The translations under genes were made by a program, and so were the position numbers. Positions 7,978 through 17,156 of a DNA stretch of 64,000 bases are shown here, in pieces. The notes under the pieces are model-generated. The model searched no databases. It had not been told where the DNA came from and saw only the letters and a list, made by a program, of their open reading frames with translations. Source of the DNA: Spirochaetota bacterium (lineage in GTDB: Bacteria; Spirochaetota; Spirochaetia; Sphaerochaetales; Sphaerochaetaceae); contig JAEXDQ010000053.1 of the NCBI GenBank assembly GCA_023401595.1, positions 1 to 64,000 on the forward strand. The letters are read 5' to 3'. The stretch's first letter is position 1. Each line of letters starts with the position of its first letter.

Positions 7978-8549
7978 GCTATTGAACTGAATTTCATCGT
8001 GACCTTCTTCTCCCTTCCGTTTCCAGCCAGCAGGCCGAACGATACCGAGCCCGCCGAGGAGGGGAGCGAGAAGTCGCGGATAAGCCGCCAGGAGCCGCCA
8101 TCGTCGGTCGAATACCGCGCTACCAGCCTTTCGCCAGTGCGTTGAAGCTTCCATGATATGCCTGTTGCATCTCCGCCGGCCGGGGTGGGTTCGGTTGATT
8201 CTCCGTTTCCCTCGCACCGGACGGGAAGCTCGATTATATCGGTATGCCCGTGTATCGCCGTGCAGGAGGTCAGCAGGACGCCGTCGTCCTGAAGTCGGTT
8301 CGCCGACGCCCAGAACCAGTCGTTCGGATCCTGGTAGACGACCAGTCCGCATCTGGCGCCTTCCGGTACTATCTGCGTTGAAAATGAAAAGATAAAATCC
8401 TCTTCGCTGACTGCGAGCATGCGCAACGTCTTCGCTGGCGTTTCGTCAAGCGACGTATCGCCGGATACCGGTAGTTCGATCGAGGTCGAGGTACGCCTGC
8501 ATCCTTTTGGCAGATCCATCCAACGCAGCTCTTTCATGATGGCTTTCAT
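7890..8549 (-). CDS. DUF1349-like jelly-roll protein
   Basis: A 219-residue soluble protein with no signal peptide. The segment GLVVYQDPNDWFWASANR, followed by a late SWKLQRTGERLVARYSTDDGG strand pair and VSFGLLAGNG, resembles the concanavalin-like DUF1349 family (beta-xylosidase C-terminal-like), which is usually about 190-200 aa. The substrate is not known. The last 88 bases lie antisense to the end of the SulP gene; the C-terminal tail there is Ala/Ser/Asn-rich and looks dispensable, so either stop codon may have drifted. The ribosome site is weak (ACAGGT). Confidence 0.6.
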   Translation of the reverse strand: MKAIMKELRWMDLPKGCRRTSTSIELPVSGDTSLDETPAKTLRMLAVSEEDFIFSFSTQIVPEGARCGLVVYQDPNDWFWASANRLQDDGVLLTSCTAIHGHTDIIELPVRCEGNGESTEPTPAGGDATGISWKLQRTGERLVARYSTDDGGSWRLIRDFSLPSSAGSVSFGLLAGNGREKKVTMKFSSIAYRSIKRPDPAASASEEASNASNATTALL

Positions 8550-8725
8550 ACCTGTACTGTATCATGCCGGGACGGTGTTGGAATAGGGGCGGCATAGGGT
8601 ATTCCTGATACAGAAACGACGGAAAGCGCCCTCCTGTTCCATGGGACGGCGTTCCTTCGACATCAAGGGGGAGGCTTCCAGCGATTTTGCTTTTTGTTTT
8701 ATCACGGGACAATTTCGGGATATCA

Positions 8726-8754
8726 TTGTACCCATACCAAGAGAATGGTATGAT
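8726..8754 (+). promoter_or_regulatory. Promoter with overlapping inverted repeat
   Basis: TTGTAC (8726-8731) and TATGAT (8749-8754) are spaced 17 bases apart, like a housekeeping promoter, about 43 bases before the HD-domain gene. A perfect inverted repeat CATACCA (8733-8739) / TGGTATG (8746-8752) fills the spacer and enters the -10 box. This placement would suit a repressor operator. Confidence 0.55.
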
Positions 8755-8796
8755 GGAAAACAACGGTGAAGCTTTTATTCAGAAAGGAGACAGACG

Positions 8797-9603
8797 GTGA
8801 AATCACCAAAAGAACATTCATTGGAACGACGTTTCCTCGCGCTGTTTGAACCAGGTTCGACGAGTGCGAAGCTTGCGAAGGCGTTGGTCGACGATGTGGA
8901 GATACAGGCCGTGCAGGATTATGGCAACAGCGTATCCATCAAACGGCTGGGGTTCAACGACCATGGTCCGGTACATATGCGACAGGTCGCCTACAATGCC
9001 GTCGTGATGCTTGACCTGCTCCGGCAGGCCGGAGTCCATACCTGTCTTGAGCAGGAGGGGACCGGAACCTACGACGATAGCCTCTGCGCGGTCGTGCTGG
9101 CATCGTTCCTCCATGACCTCGGCATGACGATAGGCCGGCAGGACCATGAGCTGCTGAGCTGCGTCCTTGCGCAACCGATCATGGATCGGATTCTTCCTGT
9201 TGTGTTGCCCGAAGAGCTTCACCGGCGCGTCGTCATTCGCTCGTTGGCCCTCGAGGGGATTTTCGGGCATATGGCCACGAGGCGGATACATTCCTTGGAG
9301 GCGGGTCTGATCCTGGTCGCCGATGGATGCGACATGGAAAAAGGCCGCGCCCGTATTCCTATGGCCTTGGGCACCGCGCCGAAAACCGGCGACATCCACA
9401 AGTATTCCGCTAATTCAATCGAGGAAGTCTTGATTGAAGCAGGAGGCGACCGGCCAATCAAGATCGGGGTGGAAATGTCCAGCGATGTAGGATTGTTCCA
9501 GATCGAGGAGGTGTTGCTTCCAAAGATCAACATGAGTCCGGTAAAGCCGTATATAGAGCTATACGCCCATGTCACCGGTCAGGAACCAAAGCAATATCTG
9601 TAA
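8797..9603 (+). CDS. HD-domain metal-dependent phosphohydrolase
   Basis: It starts with GTG, seven bases after AAGGAGA, giving 268 aa. HD-superfamily metal ligands are visible: FNDHGPVHMRQV (first His), ASFLHDLGMTIGRQDHE (the His-Asp pair), and ILVADGCDME (last Asp). The early region (LFEPGSTSAKLAKALVDD) and the C-terminal block with INMSPVKPYIELYAHVTG look like a stand-alone family. HD proteins hydrolyse phosphate esters, often of nucleotides; the substrate is unknown here. A sugar kinase follows 31 bases downstream, so the two are probably co-transcribed from the promoter at 8726. Confidence 0.75.
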   Translation: MKSPKEHSLERRFLALFEPGSTSAKLAKALVDDVEIQAVQDYGNSVSIKRLGFNDHGPVHMRQVAYNAVVMLDLLRQAGVHTCLEQEGTGTYDDSLCAVVLASFLHDLGMTIGRQDHELLSCVLAQPIMDRILPVVLPEELHRRVVIRSLALEGIFGHMATRRIHSLEAGLILVADGCDMEKGRARIPMALGTAPKTGDIHKYSANSIEEVLIEAGGDRPIKIGVEMSSDVGLFQIEEVLLPKINMSPVKPYIELYAHVTGQEPKQYL

Positions 9604-9634
9604 GGCGCAGGTACAAGGAAGGAGGGCTTCGCGG

Positions 9635-10606
9635 ATGATCGGTATAATCGGGGAATCGTTGATCGACTTGATTGGAATGCGGGACGGGGCGGGCAGGGAG
9701 CTGTTCGATTCGCATGTCGGTGGCTGCGGCCTGAACGCGGCTACCGCGATAGGACGGCTTGGCGGATCCGTCATGTTCTTCGGGGGAGTCTCCTCCGACA
9801 TGTTCGGCAAGCGTATCGTTCGTCATCTGGTCAAGAACCAGGTGATGTTCGATCCGGATCTTTGCAATCTGCCGTTTCCCTCGGCCCTTGGGTTCGCCAG
9901 TCTTGATGAATCAGGAAGCGCCTCCTATGCGTTCTACAGCAAAGGCTCGGCGGCAATGACTGTGACGACCGAACAGCTTTCAATGGCGCTTTCGGTCAAT
10001 ACCGACATCCGTATCGTCCATATCGGCTCCATCAGCCTCGCCATGCGGCCTGCCTGTGATGCGGTCATGGATTCGGTCGCGTTCATGAATCCTCATCCGG
10101 TCGTGTTCTTTGATCCAAATGTCCGTCCATCGGTAATCGATGATTTTTCCGCATATCGCGCCAGATTCCTTCAGGCGGCGAAGATGGCTGATATCATCAA
10201 GCTGAGTGAGGAAGACCTTGCCGCCGTCTATGTCGGGCTCTCCATGGACGATGCCGTGTCCGCTTTACGAAGCGAGGTGGACGCCCATATCGTCCTGACG
10301 AGGGGGAGCGACGGTTCTTCGTGGTTCACAAACGACGGCGACCGTGTGGATTGTCCTGTCGTGCCGTCGCCTGTCACAGATACCGTAGGCGCGGGCGATA
10401 CCTTCAGCGGAGCGTTGCTGCACTATCTTCAGACGAGCGGCATGCTTGGGGCTGACGGTACTCCGCCACGGCTCGCCGCTCTTTCCCATGGGGACATCTC
10501 CGAGATGCTCCGTTTCGCTTCCGCCGCCGCTGCCGTTACCTGTTCCCGGCCCGGGTGCGATCCTCCGACGCTCGACGAGGTACGGCGGCTTTACGACGGT
10601 TTGTGA
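9635..10606 (+). CDS. PfkB-family carbohydrate kinase
   Basis: Ribokinase-like fold, 323 aa, starting at the ATG at 9635 after AAGGAAGGAGG. The N-terminal signature GGCGLNAATAIGRLGG and the C-terminal signature DTVGAGDTFSGALL, with the catalytic Asp in the GAGD anion hole, are both intact. The length fits fructokinase/2-keto-3-deoxygluconate kinase-like members. The enzyme phosphorylates a sugar or nucleoside with ATP; the exact substrate is not readable. The upstream open frame from 9569 is not used because it would overlap the HD gene and lacks a ribosome site. Confidence 0.85.
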   Translation: MIGIIGESLIDLIGMRDGAGRELFDSHVGGCGLNAATAIGRLGGSVMFFGGVSSDMFGKRIVRHLVKNQVMFDPDLCNLPFPSALGFASLDESGSASYAFYSKGSAAMTVTTEQLSMALSVNTDIRIVHIGSISLAMRPACDAVMDSVAFMNPHPVVFFDPNVRPSVIDDFSAYRARFLQAAKMADIIKLSEEDLAAVYVGLSMDDAVSALRSEVDAHIVLTRGSDGSSWFTNDGDRVDCPVVPSPVTDTVGAGDTFSGALLHYLQTSGMLGADGTPPRLAALSHGDISEMLRFASAAAAVTCSRPGCDPPTLDEVRRLYDGL

Positions 10607-10656
10607 TTTTTTCTCTGGATATGGTTGTCTCCCAAGGTACTTTCGGAGTATTCCTT

Positions 10657-11775
10657 ATGGGTATGTCTGGTTTTGGTTCCATCTGTCGCTCAAAGAGAAC
10701 CCGCTCTTCTTTGTACGGCCCGCTTTTGTCGGTCGTCTGTTTCTGCGTTTTTTTCCTGTGCTGTTCCTGTACCCGGACCCAGGGCAGGGAGTTCTCACGG
10801 ACTGAGCTGATGCTTGGCACCGTCTGTCGGATTACGGTATTGGCTTCTCCGTCGGACCGGTTCGATGGCGAAGCCGTGCTGGACGCCGCTTTCGACAGGA
10901 TTTCCGATATCGAGCATAAGATCAGCCGTCTGTTGCCCGACAGTGAACTCTCTCTGGTCAACGATCGGGCGGGCATAGCCCCTGTGGTCGTCTCCGAGGA
11001 GACCTTCGGCATAGTCGGTACGGCGTTCCGCTGCGCAGAGCAGACCGACGGGGCCTTCAATCCTGCGATCGGGCCGTTGGTATCGTTATGGGGAATCAAC
11101 ACGGAAGACGCGAAGGTTCCGACTGAACAGGAGATTGAGCGGATACTCCCTTTGCTGGATTGGAAATCCGTGGTATTGGATGAGGCGGACCGTTCCATTT
11201 TTTTGCCGATGGAGGGGATGTCCCTGGACTTGGGGGGGATTGGAAAGGGGTACGCCGCCGATGCGGTCAAGGCGGTGCTTCTGGACATGGGGGTTTCCGA
11301 CGCGCTTGTCAATCTGGGGGGCAATATCCTCGTTATCGGTACAAGGGCGGACGGCCGGCCTTGGCGTATCGGACTGCAGGATCCCGTCGCTGAGAGGGGC
11401 GAGTATTTCCTCTCCCTTTCCGTGTCCGACGGTACCGTCGTGACCAGCGGTCCCTATGAACGTTTCTTCGAACGGGACGGTGTCCGCTATCATCACATAC
11501 TCGATTCCACGACGGGACGGCCCGCTGCCACGCATATTGAAAGCGTGACATTGACCGGTCCGAATTCCACCGTAGCCGACGCCTTGTCCACCGCTGTCTT
11601 CGTCCTGGGCTTTGAACGGAGCTTCGGGTTGCTTGAAGGCTTGCCCGGCATGGACGCCGTGTTTCTGATGGATGACGGTACGATTCGCATGACCAGCTCC
11701 CTGCAGGGGGATTCTTCCCGATGGAAGGATGCCGCAGGACGGTATCGTATCCTGCCGGCTGGAAGCGATATCTGA
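10657..11775 (+). CDS. FAD:protein FMN transferase (ApbE-type), membrane-anchored
   Basis: The ATG at 10657 is chosen for the GGAG at 10645 and for the signal peptide it exposes: basic residues, a hydrophobic LLSVVCFCVFFLCC core, then a likely lipobox Cys. ApbE blocks follow: ELMLGTVCRITV, ISRLLPDSELSLVN, GAFNPAIGPLVSLWGI, LDLGGIGKGYAAD, and VNLGGN. The C-terminal metal/FAD region includes YHHILDSTTGRP and STAVFVLGF. ApbE attaches FMN through a phosphoester bond to Ser/Thr of proteins such as RNF and NQR subunits outside the membrane. It follows the PfkB gene by 50 bases. Confidence 0.88.
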   Translation: MGMSGFGSICRSKRTRSSLYGPLLSVVCFCVFFLCCSCTRTQGREFSRTELMLGTVCRITVLASPSDRFDGEAVLDAAFDRISDIEHKISRLLPDSELSLVNDRAGIAPVVVSEETFGIVGTAFRCAEQTDGAFNPAIGPLVSLWGINTEDAKVPTEQEIERILPLLDWKSVVLDEADRSIFLPMEGMSLDLGGIGKGYAADAVKAVLLDMGVSDALVNLGGNILVIGTRADGRPWRIGLQDPVAERGEYFLSLSVSDGTVVTSGPYERFFERDGVRYHHILDSTTGRPAATHIESVTLTGPNSTVADALSTAVFVLGFERSFGLLEGLPGMDAVFLMDDGTIRMTSSLQGDSSRWKDAAGRYRILPAGSDI

Positions 11776-11902
11776 AAACGATGCCTGAAAGTGAAGCCTG
11801 CGGTCTTTCTCGAAGCCATGGAGTAATGGCCGGAGGCTACGGTTCGAGGTGACAGTTTCCTGTTATTGTGATAGCTTGTAAGGAACCTAGGAACGCAATG
11901 TC

Positions 11903-13411
11903 ATGAAGCAATCGAGCCCGGAAGCCGCCTCTCCCTTGAACAAAACCCCGTCGCTGACGAAACAGCTGTTGGTCGTCGCTATTCCCATCGTCGCCACGAA
12001 CCTGTTGCAGACTTTGTACAACATGGTCGATACCTGGTTTTTAGGACGTTTGGGGGCGGAAGCCCTGTCCGCGCCGTCGATTACGATGAATATCTCCAAT
12101 TTCCTGATTGTGTTCGGAACCGGGTTCTCTATCGCGGGGACTACGCTGATCAGCCAGACCTACGGGGCGGATCGCGACAACCGTGAGCGGATTGATTTTC
12201 TCGCAAGCCAGGTTTTCCTAATCAATCTGATCATGTCGCTCGTGGTCGTCGCGTTGGGTACCGTCCTGACCGGTCCTCTCTGTTCGTTGCTCAAGGTTCC
12301 CGCCGGGTTGACCTATGACTATACATACGACTATATGTCGATCACGTTCCTCGGCATGCCCTTCATGTTCGTCGATATGATTTTGCGCGGTACTTTACAG
12401 GGAATGGGTAATTCCGTTACGCCCTTGATCGTACAGACCTTCGCGGTGTTGCTGAACGTCGTGCTTGATCCGATATTCATCTTTGGGTTGGGCCCCGTTC
12501 CACCCATGGGAGTGGCGGGCGCCGCCGTCGCGACGAACATAGCCAGATTCGTTTCCTTTGCGTTCGGAATGTATATCCTGTTGTCGGGCGTCAAAGGGCT
12601 GAAAGTGCGGGCGAAGTATCTCAAACCTGATCCCGGTTGCTACAGCCTGATCTTTCGTATCGGCTTCCCCGCGGCGATCGGACAGGCGTTCAGTTCATTG
12701 GGCTTCGCCGTGATCCAGGGAGTCGTCAACGGCTTTGGCCCTGCTGTCATCGCGGCGTTCGGCGTCGGCAACAAGATCACCTCCCTGTTCAACATGCCGG
12801 CCCAGGGAATCAGCCAGGGGGTCGCGGTGGTCAGCGGCCGTAAACTTGGCGAGGACAGACCGAAGGAGGCTGAGAAGGTCGTCCGTATCGGCTTGCTTAT
12901 CATCGGGGTGTTCATCTCGCTTGGGATGGGATATTGCTTTTTCTTCGGTCATACGCTGATGCGTTTTTTCGTCGATGACCCTGAGGTGATAGCCTACGGC
13001 GTGGAGTTCTTCCATGTCGTGACCGTCAGCGTGGCGTTCTTCGCCCTGTTCACTGTAATTTGCGGTGCGTTTCAAGGCGGAGGTGTTACCAGGCCGGTAA
13101 TGGTCTTCAATATCGTTCGGCTGTGGGGAATCCGCGTTCCGTTCTCCTATATACTGCCGCTTGTGTTCGGAATGGGTCCTATGGGTATATGGATCGCCAT
13201 GTTCCTCTCGAATTTCCTTGTTTCCATTTGGGCGTTCCTGTTGTTCGGTACCGGTAGGTGGAAACAACGGATCGATATGTCGAGAGTTGGTGTGTCCACA
13301 AAAAAAACTAGCGTTCCGCAAGCCGTTCATCTGTCCGCCGGAAAGGCGGGCGGAGCCGTGGACGTTTCCCTCGGGGAGAAGCCGCCTGCAAATGACGCTG
13401 AGGGAGAATGA
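11903..13411 (+). CDS. MATE-family efflux transporter
   Basis: The 502-residue membrane protein has about 12 hydrophobic segments. It begins with the MATE pattern LTKQLLVVAIPIVATNLLQTLYNMVDTWFLGRLG, and the internal repeat (GFPAAIGQAFSSLGFAVIQGVVNGFG) marks the second half. The family exports cationic or drug-like compounds using a proton or sodium gradient. The C-terminal 50 residues are hydrophilic. It has its own upstream gap of about 125 bases after apbE. Confidence 0.88.
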   Translation: MKQSSPEAASPLNKTPSLTKQLLVVAIPIVATNLLQTLYNMVDTWFLGRLGAEALSAPSITMNISNFLIVFGTGFSIAGTTLISQTYGADRDNRERIDFLASQVFLINLIMSLVVVALGTVLTGPLCSLLKVPAGLTYDYTYDYMSITFLGMPFMFVDMILRGTLQGMGNSVTPLIVQTFAVLLNVVLDPIFIFGLGPVPPMGVAGAAVATNIARFVSFAFGMYILLSGVKGLKVRAKYLKPDPGCYSLIFRIGFPAAIGQAFSSLGFAVIQGVVNGFGPAVIAAFGVGNKITSLFNMPAQGISQGVAVVSGRKLGEDRPKEAEKVVRIGLLIIGVFISLGMGYCFFFGHTLMRFFVDDPEVIAYGVEFFHVVTVSVAFFALFTVICGAFQGGGVTRPVMVFNIVRLWGIRVPFSYILPLVFGMGPMGIWIAMFLSNFLVSIWAFLLFGTGRWKQRIDMSRVGVSTKKTSVPQAVHLSAGKAGGAVDVSLGEKPPANDAEGE

Positions 13412-13536
13412 TACTGTCCGCCGTCTGGTTTTTCATGTCCGTACGGTGGGCGAGGCCGGTGTTCCTCGCTTATTACTTGTCTAGCTTTCCTGGAGTGTGT
13501 ACACTATATGTCGAGTAATTCCAGAGGAGGAGTTCG

Positions 13537-14835
13537 ATGGTTCGACACGGAAGAGGGCGTAACGGAGTTCTGAAGGTTCTCCTTGTCATTCTGGGTGTGG
13601 TTCTCGCCGTCGTCATTTCCGTCCTGCTGTTCAAATGGACGAATGCCATCGAATCCCGCAGCAGGGAAAAGGAGTTGCGTCGCGCGTTGGCGCAGGTTCT
13701 CGACCAAGGCGGTGAAATGGGCTTGCTGGAAATGGCGGGGGTTCCCGTCAACAATATCTTCTATGGCGACAGCGGCGTTACTCTGTTCCAGGGCGATGAG
13801 GCTTCCTGGCGGTTCAGCGCCGACGAGCTCCAGAATATCTCCATCTATGACAAATGCAACCAGAGCGTGGTTCATATCACGACGATCAGCGAGGGATCCG
13901 TCGGCTCTTTCCTTGACGTATTGCCTGAGCAGGGGACCGGCAGCGGCGTGGTGCTGTCTAAGGACGGCTATCTGCTTACCAACGCCCATGTGGTGAACGG
14001 GGCGGCGTCTCTGACAGTAAGGCTTTACGATGAAACCACCTACGACGCTACCCTGATCGGCACCGACGATGAGAACGATCTTGCTGTAATCAAGATATTG
14101 CCGGATGTGGCGACTCCTTTGTCTCCGATCAAGTTCGGCACGTCGGCCGACCTGCAGGTCGGGCAGAAGGTCGTGGCCATCGGCAATCCGTTCGGATACG
14201 ACCGGACCATGACCGTCGGCGTAGTCAGCGGTCTCGGCCGTCCTGTGCGCTCCGACAACGGGAAGGTCATCATGGGGATGATCCAGACCGACGCCGCTAT
14301 CAATCCCGGAAATTCCGGCGGCCCGCTGCTCAACAGCCGAGGAGAGATGATCGGGATCAATACTTCGATCTATTCTACAAGCGGAAGCTCCATGGGCATC
14401 AGCTTCGCGATTCCTGTCGATACCGCGGTGGCCATCATCCCCGACCTGATCAAGTTCGGAAAGGTCTCCCGGGGCTGGCTCGATATCGTTCCCGTGCAGC
14501 TCTCCGCTCAGATCGTCGAATACGCCAAGCTGCCCGTCGATAAGGGCATCCTGGTCAGTCAGGTCGTTTCCGGCGGCAAGGCTGACAAGAGCGGGCTGCG
14601 CGGCGGTGCGGAACGGGTGCGCTACGGCAACAGCGTCATCTATCTCGGTGGGGACATCATCGTCGGAATCAACGACCAGCCGGTAGCGGAATACAATGAC
14701 TTGTACGCGGCCTTGCTGACGACCCGTCCCGGTGACAAGGTCAAGGTCACCGTCAACCGCGGCGGTACGGAACGGACGTTTCCTGTCGAGCTTGTCGAAC
14801 GGACCTCCGAGAATGTAGGATGGATCGTCCGCTAG
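13537..14835 (+). CDS. HtrA/DegP-type serine protease with PDZ domain
   Basis: A 432-residue periplasm-facing protein anchored by an N-terminal membrane segment (about residues 11-32). The trypsin-like triad is intact: His151 in NAHVV, Asp181 in ENDLAVIKI, and Ser260 in GNSGGPL. One PDZ domain follows (about residues 320-425: VPVDKGILVSQVVSGGKADKSG, then GINDQPVAEYNDL). This is the DegS/HtrA layout for envelope protein quality control or stress signalling. The segment between anchor and protease, about 80 residues, is longer than in E. coli DegS. A strong AGGAGG precedes the ATG. A palindromic AGTGTGTACACT lies about 35 bases upstream. Confidence 0.9.
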   Translation: MVRHGRGRNGVLKVLLVILGVVLAVVISVLLFKWTNAIESRSREKELRRALAQVLDQGGEMGLLEMAGVPVNNIFYGDSGVTLFQGDEASWRFSADELQNISIYDKCNQSVVHITTISEGSVGSFLDVLPEQGTGSGVVLSKDGYLLTNAHVVNGAASLTVRLYDETTYDATLIGTDDENDLAVIKILPDVATPLSPIKFGTSADLQVGQKVVAIGNPFGYDRTMTVGVVSGLGRPVRSDNGKVIMGMIQTDAAINPGNSGGPLLNSRGEMIGINTSIYSTSGSSMGISFAIPVDTAVAIIPDLIKFGKVSRGWLDIVPVQLSAQIVEYAKLPVDKGILVSQVVSGGKADKSGLRGGAERVRYGNSVIYLGGDIIVGINDQPVAEYNDLYAALLTTRPGDKVKVTVNRGGTERTFPVELVERTSENVGWIVR

Positions 14836-14941
14836 CTATTGCCGTTCCTCGATAATATCGCTAGTATGAAAATACTTGTCATTTGTTAACCATCAAGTAT
14901 GCCATCGTGGCTGTCGCCCGATGCCGTGAAGGATTGTCCGT

Positions 14942-17020
14942 ATGGCTGAAGATACTCATGTTTCCAATGTTGACGCCTCTTGGGGCGGCGAGGTCGTTAC
15001 CAATGTCCATGACAATGCGAAGGGCGAGTTCGTTCCTTTCAAGGTGGAAGCCCCGTACGAACCGGCCGGCGACCAACAGCAGGCGATAGACAAGCTTGCC
15101 GACGGCCTGCTCAACGGATATGGCCGGCAGACGCTCAAAGGGGTGACCGGCAGCGGCAAGACCTACACGATGGCGAAGATCATAGAGAAGGTACAGCGTC
15201 CGACGCTCATCCTCTCCCATAACAAGACCCTCGCGGCCCAGCTCTACCGGGAATTCAAGTCGTTCTTCCCTCACAATGCCGTCGAATATTTTGTTTCGAC
15301 ATACGACTACTACCAACCGGAAGCCTATGTTCCCGGCAAAGATCTCTATATCGAGAAGGACGCCGATATCAACGATGAGATCGACCGTATGCGCCTGTCC
15401 GCTTCTTTCTCGCTGATGGAACGTCGGGACGTCATCGTCGTGGCCACGGTTTCCTGTATCTTCGGCCTGGGGAACCCCGTTTCGTTGAAGGACATGGTCC
15501 ATACGTTTTCCGTCGGGCAGCAGTTCAGCCACCACGATGATCTGGAGCAATTGGTCCGCATGCAATACGAGCGGAACGACATGATTCTCAAACGGGGCTG
15601 CTTCCGTGTCCGCGGGGATGTGATCGAGATCTGCCCCTCCTATCTGGAGAACGCGGTCCGTATCAGCGTCGACTGGGATGAGGTTGCTTCGATCCAATGG
15701 TTCGATCCCCTGACCGGCGAAAAACAGGAGACGGTCTCCTCGTTCACGCTCTACCCCGCCAAGCAGTTCGTCATGCCCCCCGATGAGGTCAAGGCGGCTA
15801 TCGGCCGTATCCGTTCCGAGATGGAGGACCAATACGCCTATTTCGTCAATTCCGGTCGGCCTCTGGAGGCGGAACGTATCAAGACTCGGACCGAATACGA
15901 CCTTGAGATGTTGCAGGAAATCGGACATTGCTCCGGTATCGAGAACTATTCCCGCCAGCTGAGCAACCGCAAGCCTGGCGAGCGCCCCGCCGTTCTGTTG
16001 GACTATTTTCCCCCCGGCTTCCTGACGTTCATCGATGAATCCCATGTGACGCTTCCGCAGGTCGGGGCGATGTACGAGGGCGACCGTTCCCGTAAAGTGA
16101 ATCTCGTCAACTATGGGTTCAGGCTTCCTTCCGCATTGGACAACCGTCCGTTGAAGTTCAACGAGTTCACCGAGGTCGTCGGCCAACGTATCTTTGTGTC
16201 GGCTACCCCCGGCCCCTTGGAACGGAAGGAGAGCGTCCAGACGGTGGAGCAGGTGATACGTCCCACAGGACTGCTCGATCCTGAGGTGATCGTCCGTCCG
16301 ACGGAGGGGCAGATGGAGGACTTGTACGGTGAGATCCGTACTTGCGTTTCCAAGAAACAGCGCGTACTCGTCACGACGTTGACAAAGAAGATGGCCGAGG
16401 ATTTGTCCGCCTATCTCGCCAACCTCGGACTGAAGGTCAGGTATCTCCATTCCGAGATCGAGACGATCGAGCGTGTGGAGATACTCCGCGACCTGAGGCT
16501 CGGCGAATATGATATCCTGGTCGGCATCAACCTGTTGAGGGAAGGTCTGGATCTTCCTGAGGTCGCGCTTGTAGCGATACTTGACGCGGACAAGATAGGG
16601 TTCCTCCGCTCTACTACTTCATTGGTTCAGACGATCGGACGTGCGGCCCGTAACGCCGAAGGACGCGTCATCATGTACGCGGACCGTGAGAGCGACGCCA
16701 TGAAAGAGGCGATTGGGGAAACCCGCCGTCGTCGTGAGATACAGATGGCCTATAATCAGGAGCATGGTATCACTCCGAAGACCATCGTCAAGGCCGTCCA
16801 GGATCTGATCGAACGGGAGAAGGAGAATTCCGAAGAGCTTCAGAAGGAAGACATCGCCGTCCGTAAGAGCGGGTACAATCTTCTGGTCGCTTCCGACCGG
16901 AAGAAATACATCAAGGATCTGGAGAAGGAAATGCTTGAATGCGCCAAGAACCTCGCGTTTGAACGCGCTGCGGTCCTGCGCGATGAAATAGAGTCCGTCA
17001 AGAACATGAGGCTGGGGTAG
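14942..17020 (+). CDS. uvrB: Excinuclease ABC subunit B
   Basis: Damage-verification helicase of nucleotide excision repair, 692 aa (the family is usually about 660-680). Walker A GVTGSGKTYT, the beta-hairpin region STYDYYQPEAYVPGKDLYIEKD, FIDESHVTLPQ, and helicase motifs including INLLREGLDLPEVALVAILDADK and QTIGRAARN are all present. The C-terminal UVR domain (LEKEMLECAKNLAFERAAVLRDEI) that contacts UvrC is intact. The N-terminal 35 residues before VPFKVEAPYEPAGDQ are an extension. uvrA and uvrC are not in the window. Confidence 0.97.
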   Translation: MAEDTHVSNVDASWGGEVVTNVHDNAKGEFVPFKVEAPYEPAGDQQQAIDKLADGLLNGYGRQTLKGVTGSGKTYTMAKIIEKVQRPTLILSHNKTLAAQLYREFKSFFPHNAVEYFVSTYDYYQPEAYVPGKDLYIEKDADINDEIDRMRLSASFSLMERRDVIVVATVSCIFGLGNPVSLKDMVHTFSVGQQFSHHDDLEQLVRMQYERNDMILKRGCFRVRGDVIEICPSYLENAVRISVDWDEVASIQWFDPLTGEKQETVSSFTLYPAKQFVMPPDEVKAAIGRIRSEMEDQYAYFVNSGRPLEAERIKTRTEYDLEMLQEIGHCSGIENYSRQLSNRKPGERPAVLLDYFPPGFLTFIDESHVTLPQVGAMYEGDRSRKVNLVNYGFRLPSALDNRPLKFNEFTEVVGQRIFVSATPGPLERKESVQTVEQVIRPTGLLDPEVIVRPTEGQMEDLYGEIRTCVSKKQRVLVTTLTKKMAEDLSAYLANLGLKVRYLHSEIETIERVEILRDLRLGEYDILVGINLLREGLDLPEVALVAILDADKIGFLRSTTSLVQTIGRAARNAEGRVIMYADRESDAMKEAIGETRRRREIQMAYNQEHGITPKTIVKAVQDLIEREKENSEELQKEDIAVRKSGYNLLVASDRKKYIKDLEKEMLECAKNLAFERAAVLRDEIESVKNMRLG

Positions 17021-17101
17021 GGGCTCGTAGGAACGACCGGTTGCCTACCCAGTGACCCCTGCCGCCTTCTGGCAATGTGAATGCATCGATATCCGTATCA
17101 A

Positions 17102-17146
17102 AGCGGACGTCAGGTTGCCGTTCCTTTTGCAAGGTCGCCGTCCGCT
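17102..17146. terminator. Hairpin between uvrB and the caspase-like gene
   Basis: AGCGGACG (17102-17109) pairs with CGTCCGCT (17139-17146). It sits between two convergent genes and could end either transcript, but no long T-run follows. Confidence 0.4.
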
Positions 17147-17156
17147 CCGTGTGGAT

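Noticed and set aside
14879..16450. 523-codon ORF antisense to uvrB
   Set aside because: A shadow of uvrB caused by G+C-rich third positions.
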